NCBI RefSeq assembly: GCF_001668725.1
Contig: NZ_LZKL01000037.1
Span: 62,001-126,000 of the forward strand
Source: Mycobacterium sp. E787
Lineage (GTDB): Bacteria > Actinomycetota > Actinomycetes > Mycobacteriales > Mycobacteriaceae
Direction of reading: 5' to 3'
Length of the DNA: 64,000 nt
Shown here: positions 55,064-64,000 of the stretch, one piece after another
Layout: each line of letters starts with the position of its first letter
Numbering within the stretch: the stretch's first letter is position 1
Position numbers and translations under genes: made by a program
Notes under the pieces: model-generated
Database searches by the model: none
What the model was told of the DNA's origin: nothing
Seen by the model: only the letters and a program-made list of their open reading frames with translations

Positions 55064-55459
55064 TCAGCCCCGCTGGAGGATCGGCGGGTCGTAGCGGATC
55101 ACGTTCTCCACGACGATCCCGTCGCGGGTGCGAACCCGGTCGATCCCCCGGATCTGGAACGGCCCGTCGGGCCCGGTGCCCCGGCCGACGTAGTGCAGGA
55201 ACACCAGTTCCTCGCCCGCGGCGGCGCCGGGAACGGTGGCGCTGTCGATGACCTCGAGCGTCAAATCCGGTGCGGCATCCAGCAATTCGCCGATCTTCGC
55301 CGTGTAGGGCGCGATGCCGCGGACCGGCTCGGTGTCGCCGGGCCAGTAGCCGACGATGTCGTCGGCCAGGACGTCGAAGCCGCGCGACATGGTGGGCGCG
55401 GCCCAGTACGCCGCGAACACCTCGGCGCTGAATTTCGGGGCGGATTGGATGTCGGTCAT
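55064..55459 (-). CDS. NTF2-like/SnoaL-type protein
   Basis: A 131-residue NTF2-fold protein: VFAAYWAAPTMSRGFDVLADDIVGYWPGDTEPVRGIAPYTAKIGELL then ELVFLHYVGRGTGPDGPFQIRGIDRVRTRDGIVVENVIRY. It is divergent from the XRE/MmyB regulator and could be its target. Function unknown; steroid-isomerase-like small molecule binding is possible. Confidence 0.82.
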   Translation of the reverse strand: MTDIQSAPKFSAEVFAAYWAAPTMSRGFDVLADDIVGYWPGDTEPVRGIAPYTAKIGELLDAAPDLTLEVIDSATVPGAAAGEELVFLHYVGRGTGPDGPFQIRGIDRVRTRDGIVVENVIRYDPPILQRG

Positions 55460-55550
55460 CGTTTCTCCTCGGGTCGGGCGCTTCGATCGAGCGCTTCGTG
55501 CCCAGCGTGTCGCGGCGGTTGCAGCGGCACAATTACCTCCGAGGTCATCG

Positions 55551-55570
55551 CCACGCGTACGGCGGCGTGG
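55551..55570. promoter_or_regulatory. Inverted repeat CCACGC-N8-GCGTGG
   Basis: Perfect 6-base arms at 55551-55556 and 55565-55570, 14 bp before the GTG of the XRE regulator (55584) and 91 bp before the NTF2-like start; candidate autoregulatory operator. Confidence 0.45.
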
Positions 55571-55583
55571 TTACCGTGGCTTG

Positions 55584-56375
55584 GTGAGCCATGCGGCGGT
55601 GGGCGCCCTGTTGCGCGAATGGCGCGAGCGGCGACGGGTGAGCCAACTCGACCTGTCGTTGTCGGTGGGCGTGTCGGCGCGCCACCTGAGCTTCATCGAG
55701 ACGGGCCGCTCGCGCCCCAGCCCGGAGATGGTGCTGGCCCTGGCCGAGGGTCTCGATGTTCCACTGCGCGAGCGCAACACGCTGCTGCTCGCGGCCGGCT
55801 TCGCGCCCCGCTATCAGGCGCGCCCGCTCGAAGACGCCGCGCTCTCCCCGGCCCGTGACGCGGTGCAGCGCCTCCTCGACGCCCACGACCCCTACCCCGG
55901 CATCGTGATCGATCGCTGCTGGAACATCGTGGGCACCAACGCGGCGGCCTCCGCGCTCACCGCCGGGCTGCCCGCGGAGCTGCTCGGCCCGCCGGCCAAC
56001 GTCTACCGGCTGTCGCTGCACCCCGACGGCCTCGCCGGGCGGACCCTGAACTTTCCCGAATGGGCGGGCTACCTGCTCCACCAACTCCGGCGCACGATCG
56101 CAATCACCGGTGACCCGGGGCTGCAGGCGCTCGAGGACGAGGTGCGCCGGTACCCCGGAGTCGCGGGCGCCGCCAAAGCGCGAAGCGCGCCGCCGGACAA
56201 CGCCGACGCGCTGCTCGTCCCCTTCGTGCTGGACGTCGGCGGTCGGCAACCGCTGTCCATGTTCACCACACTGACGACGTTCGGGACCCCGCTCGACGTC
56301 ACGCTCGCCGAACTTGCCGTCGAGCTGTTCTATCCGGCCGACGCCGCGAGCGCCGCCCTGCTGCAGGGCAGGTAG
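55584..56375 (+). CDS. XRE-family regulator with MmyB-like sensor domain
   Basis: A 263-residue protein: N-terminal HTH VGALLREWRERRRVSQLDLSLSVGVSARHLSFIETGRSRPSPEMVLALAEGL (residues about 5-60), then an MmyB-like ligand-binding PAS-type domain with IVIDRCWNIVGTNAAASAL and ETFGTPLDVTLAELAVELFYPAD-like end. Related regulators bind fatty acids. GTG 55584 lies 13 bases after the inverted repeat. Divergent from the NTF2-like gene. Confidence 0.85.
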   Translation: MSHAAVGALLREWRERRRVSQLDLSLSVGVSARHLSFIETGRSRPSPEMVLALAEGLDVPLRERNTLLLAAGFAPRYQARPLEDAALSPARDAVQRLLDAHDPYPGIVIDRCWNIVGTNAAASALTAGLPAELLGPPANVYRLSLHPDGLAGRTLNFPEWAGYLLHQLRRTIAITGDPGLQALEDEVRRYPGVAGAAKARSAPPDNADALLVPFVLDVGGRQPLSMFTTLTTFGTPLDVTLAELAVELFYPADAASAALLQGR

Positions 56376-59296
<2,921 letters not shown>

Positions 59297-59378
59297 TGAA
59301 TGCCGGTTGCGCCTGGTGACCCGGCTACAATTGGCGAGGTTTTGTTTGAACCGATCTACGAGAGGGTTGGCACCTCAG

Positions 59379-60332
59379 GTGCACAGACTTAGGGCCGCGG
59401 AGCACCCGCGGCCGGATTACGTTCTTCTCCACATCAGCGACACCCATCTCATTTCCGACAGGTCGCTCTACGGGGCGGTCGACGCCGACGGCAAGCTCAG
59501 CGAGTTGCTCGAGCAGCTGAAAGGCTCTGGGGTGCGTCCCGATGCGATCGTCTTTACCGGCGATCTGGCGGACGCCGGCGAGCTGCAGGCCTACCAAAAG
59601 CTTCGCGCCGTCGTCGAGCCGTTTGCGGCCCAGCTGGGCGCCGAGCTCGTCTGGGTGATGGGCAACCACGACAACCGAGCCGCCCTGCGCAGTGTGCTTC
59701 TGGACGAAGCGCCGTCCATGGCCCCGCTCGACCGGGTGCGCGCCATCGACGGCCTCCGGATCATCTCGTTGGACACCTCGGTCCCGGGCCACCACTACGG
59801 TGAACTCAGCGAATCCCAATTGGGTTGGCTGGCAGAAGAATTGGCGGAGCGATCGCCGAACGGCACCATCCTGGCCATGCATCACCCGCCGATCCCGAGC
59901 GTGCTGGACCTGGCGGTCACGGTCGAACTGCGCGACCAGGCCTCGCTCGCGCGGGTTCTGAAGGGCAGCGACGTACGCGCGATCCTCGCCGGGCACCTGC
60001 ACTACTCGACCAACGCGACCTTCGTCGGCATCCCGGTGTCGGTGGCGTCCGCCACGTGCTACACGCAGGACCTGATGGTGGCCGCCGGGGGAACGCGAGG
60101 CAGGAACGGAGCTCAGGCGTGCAACCTGGTGCACGTTTATCAGGACACCGTTGTGCACTCGGTGATCCCACTCGGCGGCGGCGAGACCGTCGGCACCTTC
60201 GTGTCCCCCGTGGAGGCGCGTCAGAAGCTGGCCGAAATCGGCCTGTTCATTGAGCCTTCACAACGGGATTCGCTGTTCAGCCACCCTCCAATGGTGTTGA
60301 CACCATCGGCTCGGCGAAGGCCGGGCGGCTGA
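59379..60332 (+). CDS. Class III cyclic nucleotide phosphodiesterase (Rv0805-like)
   Basis: A 317-residue metallophosphoesterase. All five metal motifs are visible: [26 protein letters not shown] and AGHLHYS. The homologue hydrolyses 3',5'-cAMP and, more strongly, 2',3'-cyclic nucleotides and affects the cell wall. GTG 59379 ([16 protein letters not shown]) matches the known start; the open frame to 58854 covers the CPBP gene. Its 3' end overlaps cpsY by 56 bp tail to tail. Confidence 0.96.
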   Translation: MHRLRAAEHPRPDYVLLHISDTHLISDRSLYGAVDADGKLSELLEQLKGSGVRPDAIVFTGDLADAGELQAYQKLRAVVEPFAAQLGAELVWVMGNHDNRAALRSVLLDEAPSMAPLDRVRAIDGLRIISLDTSVPGHHYGELSESQLGWLAEELAERSPNGTILAMHHPPIPSVLDLAVTVELRDQASLARVLKGSDVRAILAGHLHYSTNATFVGIPVSVASATCYTQDLMVAAGGTRGRNGAQACNLVHVYQDTVVHSVIPLGGGETVGTFVSPVEARQKLAEIGLFIEPSQRDSLFSHPPMVLTPSARRRPGG

Positions 60333-61875
60333 GGTCCGCCGTCACCTTCTCCCAGGGCGCGGGGATGGGGAAGTAGCGCTCGAGGAAGCTGGTGACACGC
60401 GCCGCGCGCTCGGCCGGCGAAACGTCCGGGAAGCTGCTGTCGTTCAGGCAGAAGAAGTCGTAACCCCGTCTTTTTCGCAGCACGGGAAGTAGCTCGAGAC
60501 CCTCCCGGGTGGTGGTGTTGACGTACAGCACCTTGGCCTTCTCCTGCTGGACGGCGCGCCCGGTCATCAGCGCGTAGTAGTGGTAGAAGGAGTTCGTCAC
60601 CGAGATATCCGTGCTGGAACGGAATTGGCTCGCCTGGGTGCGTGCAAAGTCGTCCGGGAACTCGCGTTCCATCTCCTGCAGCACGCTTTTGCGCAACGGG
60701 ACAGCGGTGTGCTCGAGATGCCGGGTGATGACCTGCCCGAACCGTTCGAGGATCAGCTGCCGGTTCACCCGGGCGGCGTTCTCGAACCCGCTGCGCGCCG
60801 GATCGTTGCGACCCAGCCCGATGCGGGTCTTCGCCTCGATGAACCTGGTTATCCCGCCGGGGGAGAAGAACATCGTGGCCTTGAGCGGCCGGCCGAAGAA
60901 CATGTCGTCATTGGAATACAGGAAATGCTCGCTGAGCTCGGGGATGTTGTGCAGCTGGCTTTCCACCGCATGCGAGCTGTAGGTGGGCAGGGCTGCCGGA
61001 TCCGAGAAGTGCTCCTCGGCCCGCACGATGGTGATCTTCGGGTGCTCGGCCAGCCAAGCCGGTGGTCGGGAATCGGTCGCGATGAAGATTCGGCGTATCC
61101 ACGGCGCGAACATGTTCACCGACCGCAGCGCGTACCTCAACTCGTCGATCTGCCGGATGCGCGCTTCGGCGTCATCCCCTTCACCCACCGCGTACCGCGA
61201 CATCTGCTTGGCTCGTTGCGTCCGGAAGTCGGGGTCGCTGCCCTCGACCCAGGAGAAAACCATGTCGATGTCGAACGTCACGTCGCTGGCATGCGGAGCG
61301 AACATTCCCGCGATTGTCGACCACTTGTAGCCATAGAGTTTGACGGTGGCTGGCTGAATTTCGCTGGAGGGCAGAAGTTTTCGGGTAAGCGAGTTTTCCA
61401 CCGGGCACCGGATCACGGTGTCGTCGAAAACCCAGAACTGGAGCTCCACGCCGAAGGCCGGGCCGTACCGCAGGCCCCCCGGTGCGATCCGCCGCCGGTA
61501 CAGCCGCACGATCCGCGGATCCGGCAGCTCCGACAATCGGCCGTTGGCCAGGAGGACAGGCGAATGCCCCTTCTCGTCAGTTGTTTTGGCATACATGGGT
61601 TCGGTGGCGCATGCTGCGACCAGGGCGCGTTGGGTCGCCTCGCGCAGTTCGATGTTGATTGCCAGAATCGGCCGGTTCTTGTGGCTTCGGATGAGCAGAA
61701 ACGGAATATCGGCGCGATTGAGCACCTTTCGAACGAAGACCAGGTCCTCGATCTGCGCTTCATGCGGGGTCAGGTTGGTTTCCAGGCGTGCGATCTTCCC
61801 GCGCCGGGTGACGACGATGGGATCGAGCGACCGACCGGCCGACCGGCTGCCATTGGTCGCAACGATCTTCGCCAT
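60277..61875 (-). CDS. cpsY: Stealth-family sugar-phosphate transferase CpsY
   Basis: A 532-residue Stealth protein: CR1 [17 protein letters not shown]2 [41 protein letters not shown] and CR4-like C-terminus. Stealth proteins make hexose-1-phosphate polymers of capsular type (N-acetylglucosamine-1-phosphate transferase fold). Annotated historically as a UDP-glucose 4-epimerase, but the motifs argue for phosphotransfer. ATG 61875 ([10 protein letters not shown]) is chosen over GTG 61884. Confidence 0.92.
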   Translation of the reverse strand: MAKIVATNGSRSAGRSLDPIVVTRRGKIARLETNLTPHEAQIEDLVFVRKVLNRADIPFLLIRSHKNRPILAINIELREATQRALVAACATEPMYAKTTDEKGHSPVLLANGRLSELPDPRIVRLYRRRIAPGGLRYGPAFGVELQFWVFDDTVIRCPVENSLTRKLLPSSEIQPATVKLYGYKWSTIAGMFAPHASDVTFDIDMVFSWVEGSDPDFRTQRAKQMSRYAVGEGDDAEARIRQIDELRYALRSVNMFAPWIRRIFIATDSRPPAWLAEHPKITIVRAEEHFSDPAALPTYSSHAVESQLHNIPELSEHFLYSNDDMFFGRPLKATMFFSPGGITRFIEAKTRIGLGRNDPARSGFENAARVNRQLILERFGQVITRHLEHTAVPLRKSVLQEMEREFPDDFARTQASQFRSSTDISVTNSFYHYYALMTGRAVQQEKAKVLYVNTTTREGLELLPVLRKRRGYDFFCLNDSSFPDVSPAERAARVTSFLERYFPIPAPWEKVTADLSRPAFAEPMVSTPLEGG

Positions 61876-62144
61876 CTGAAACACCGCCTTTCACAGTCGT
61901 CACGGGAACGGTAGGAGTTCGACGTCGAAGCGGGGACATGGCTGAGGGCCCTTGGCCGACGGGGTTATCAGTCCATGGTGCCGGTGCGTCGACAGTGGTT
62001 GCAAGGTGGCCCATTTAGCGATTTTTCGGACATCTGAGGGCAACCTCATCGTTGCAACCCCGTCACACCGGGTTCAGCCGCGGCGTCGCCGGCGTTCGGC
62101 GGTGGCCGTGTCCCGTGGACGACGTGCTTCTGAGACCCTGGGGC

Positions 62145-62546
62145 ATGGCTGAAAGCCGAAGCGCCGACCCCGCCCTGACCCGCCAGGCGGTGCTGGCCGT
62201 GCTGGACTGGTTGCGCGACGGATCCCGCCCGGCGCCCGGCCGGGACGCCCTGGCAGCCGCGGTCCGGCTCACGGCGCGCACCCTCGCGACGGTGGCGCCC
62301 GGATCCAGCGTCGAGGTCCGGGTCCCGCCTTTCGCCGCCGTGCAGTGCATCGCCGGACCGCGGCACACCCGCGGCACACCGCCCAACGTCGTGGAGGCCG
62401 ATCCGCGCACCTGGTTGCTGCTGGCGACGGGCTTGGTGCCGCTCGACGAGGCGAAGCGCACCGGCGCGCTGACCCTGTCGGGCTCCCGAGCGGGTGAGAT
62501 CGGCCACTGGCTGCCCCTGTTCGATGTGGGCGAAATAGAAGTCTGA
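62145..62546 (+). CDS. Sterol-carrier-like (SCP_3) protein, Rv0807-like
   Basis: A 133-residue protein: MAESRSADPALTRQAVLAVLDWLRDG opening, VRVPPFAAVQCIAGPRHTRGTPPNVVEADPRTWLLLATGLVPLDEAKRTGALTLSGSRAGEIGHWLPLFDV body, the bacterial SCP_3 pattern. May bind lipids; no enzyme activity proven. ATG 62145 is chosen over a frame extension to 62052. Upstream of purF, conserved order. Confidence 0.82.
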   Translation: MAESRSADPALTRQAVLAVLDWLRDGSRPAPGRDALAAAVRLTARTLATVAPGSSVEVRVPPFAAVQCIAGPRHTRGTPPNVVEADPRTWLLLATGLVPLDEAKRTGALTLSGSRAGEIGHWLPLFDVGEIEV

Positions 62547-62672
62547 ACTGCAGGTTTAGAGTTATTCGTTGGATTTTTCGCCGCCCAACACGCCCGACGG
62601 ATTCGTCGCGGCGGCCGTTGTGCCCGTAGACTCCGTTACGTCACCAATCGTTCCCCAGGGAGCCGCCGAACC

Positions 62673-64000
62673 GTGACCGTCGCTGGAGCCGAAGCACCCG
62701 AGCAGGACCTGAATTCCCCCCGCGAAGAGTGCGGCGTATTCGGGGTGTGGGCCCCCGGCGAGGAAGTCGCCAAGCTCACCTATTACGGCCTGTACGCGTT
62801 GCAGCATCGTGGGCAGGAAGCCGCGGGTATCGCCGTCGCCGACGGATCCCAGGTGCTGGTCTTCAAGGACCTCGGCCTGGTCAGCCAGGTTTTCGACGAG
62901 CAAACGCTGGCCGCGATGCAGGGCCACGTCGCGATCGGCCATTGCCGCTATTCCACCACCGGCGACACGACATGGGAAAACGCGCAGCCGGTGTTCCGCA
63001 ACACCGCGGCCGGCACCGGAGTCGCGTTGGGGCACAACGGGAATCTGGTCAACACCGCCGAACTTGCCGCCCGCGCCCGCGACGCCGGCCTGATCGGCAC
63101 CCGATGCCCGGCCCCGGCGACCACCGACTCCGACATTCTCGGCGCCCTGCTGGCCCACGGCGCGGCCGATTCCACGCTGGAGCGGGCGGCGCTGGAACTG
63201 CTGCCGACCGTGCGCGGGGCGTTCTGCCTGACGTTCATGGACGAAAACACGCTGTATGCCTGCCGCGACCCCTACGGGGTGCGGCCGCTCTGCCTGGGAC
63301 GGCTCGATCGTGGCTGGGTGGTGGCCTCCGAAACCGCGGCGCTCGACATCGTCGGCGCCTCGTTCGTGCGCGACATCGAACCGGGCGAGCTGCTCGCCAT
63401 CGATGCCGACGGCGTGCGCTCGACGCGTTTCGCCAACCCCGAGCCCAAGGGCTGCGTCTTCGAATACGTCTATCTGGCGCGGCCGGACAGCACGATCGCG
63501 GGCCGGTCGGTGCACGCCACCCGGGTCGAGATCGGTCGGCGGCTGGCGCGCGAAAGCCCCGTCGAAGCCGACCTGGTGATCGGCGTGCCCGAATCGGGTA
63601 CCCCGGCCGCCGTCGGATACGCGCAGGAGTCCGGCATCCCCTACGGGCAGGGCCTGATGAAGAACGCCTACGTGGGGCGCACCTTCATCCAGCCGTCGCA
63701 GACCATCCGCCAGCTCGGCATCCGGCTGAAGCTCAACCCGCTCAAAGAGGTGATCCGCGGCAAGCGGCTGATCGTCGTGGACGATTCGATCGTGCGCGGA
63801 AACACGCAGCGGGCCCTGTTGCGGATGCTGCGCGAAGCGGGCGCCCTCGAGGTGCACGTGCGCATCGCCTCGCCGCCGGTGAAGTGGCCGTGCTTCTACG
63901 GCATCGACTTCCCGTCGCCGGCCGAGTTGATCGCCAACGCCGTCGAGGACAAAGAGGAGATGCTCGAGGCGGTGCGGCATGCCATCGGGGCCGACACGCT
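62673..64000 (+). CDS. purF: Amidophosphoribosyltransferase PurF, 3' end cut by window edge
   Basis: 442 codons are present (family about 520). First step of purine synthesis: PRPP plus glutamine to phosphoribosylamine. A 19-residue propeptide precedes the nucleophile Cys20 in REECGVFGVW. PRPP-site motif VVDDSIVRGNTQRA and GVPESGTPAAVGYA are present, plus KGCVFEYVYLARPDS and PVKWPCFYGIDFPS, cysteines that fit a 4Fe-4S-type enzyme. GTG 62673 follows CAGGGAG. A TAGACT -10-like hexamer lies at 62627. Confidence 0.95.
   Translation, partial: MTVAGAEAPEQDLNSPREECGVFGVWAPGEEVAKLTYYGLYALQHRGQEAAGIAVADGSQVLVFKDLGLVSQVFDEQTLAAMQGHVAIGHCRYSTTGDTTWENAQPVFRNTAAGTGVALGHNGNLVNTAELAARARDAGLIGTRCPAPATTDSDILGALLAHGAADSTLERAALELLPTVRGAFCLTFMDENTLYACRDPYGVRPLCLGRLDRGWVVASETAALDIVGASFVRDIEPGELLAIDADGVRSTRFANPEPKGCVFEYVYLARPDSTIAGRSVHATRVEIGRRLARESPVEADLVIGVPESGTPAAVGYAQESGIPYGQGLMKNAYVGRTFIQPSQTIRQLGIRLKLNPLKEVIRGKRLIVVDDSIVRGNTQRALLRMLREAGALEVHVRIASPPVKWPCFYGIDFPSPAELIANAVEDKEEMLEAVRHAIGADT

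Overview
The window is high-GC actinobacterial chromosome. Gene content and order match the Mycobacterium locus that in M. tuberculosis runs from the HIT-family gene Rv0759c to purF (Rv0808): cyp51 cluster, purD, ggtA, purB, cyp126, purC, ptrB, emrB, purS-purQ, encapsulin/DyP, pepC, purL, the Rv0805 phosphodiesterase, cpsY and purF. Several inserted genes absent from M. tuberculosis, plus the protein sequences themselves, suggest a slow-growing non-tuberculous species, possibly of the M. avium complex; that species guess is inference. I saw no rRNA, tRNA, CRISPR array or intact insertion sequence.

Layout. 1-6300: HIT protein (cut by the window edge), DHFR/RibD-like protein, secreted beta-propeller-like protein, KSI-fold protein, large Fe-S flavoenzyme of the 2,4-dienoyl-CoA reductase type, and zinc alcohol dehydrogenase AdhB behind a promoter carrying a KstR-type box. 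6333-11130 (minus): NTF2-like protein, ferredoxin, CYP51, SDR, CYP123 and a TetR regulator in one tightly packed operon. 11343-14864 (plus): AldA, SDR, 3-hydroxyisobutyrate-dehydrogenase-like protein and a CMD-family protein. The two operons diverge across a region with two GGACA-N2-TGTCC palindromes, probably the TetR operators. 14874-22733: aldo/keto reductase remnant, purD, an inserted TetR/hydrolase pair, ggtA, a Tat-exported esterase, a second TetR and a DUF429 protein. 22829-37886: purB-cyp126-transporter operon, membrane protein, purC-ptrB, DoxX-like/TetR pair, EmrB, a DUF2334 protein, an FAD dehydrogenase ending at a very strong bidirectional terminator, MBL hydrolase, exported protein, purS-purQ.

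37925-51564 is accessory. It starts with a decayed acyltransferase pseudogene, then a YbjN-like protein, a small membrane protein, VOC and cupin proteins, and then what I read as a small regulon: a five-gene oxidoreductase/dehalogenase-like operon, two tandem translationally coupled TetR paralogues, an Asp-nucleophile alpha/beta hydrolase, a divergent SDR and a MOSC/ferredoxin-reductase fusion. Five copies of a TGGG-N8-CCCA palindrome sit at the promoters of this block. An SDR/LysR divergent pair closes it.

51577-64000 returns to conserved backbone: encapsulin Cfp29 with its DyP peroxidase cargo, PepC, small fold proteins, an XRE/MmyB-type regulator, purL, a CPBP protease-like protein, the cyclic nucleotide phosphodiesterase, CpsY (Stealth), an SCP-like protein and the 5' part of purF.

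Seven purine genes (purD, purB, purC, purS, purQ, purL, purF) are scattered through the window. purD, purB, purC and purL each have a TANNNT -10 hexamer only 6 to 8 bases before the start codon, which predicts leaderless transcripts.
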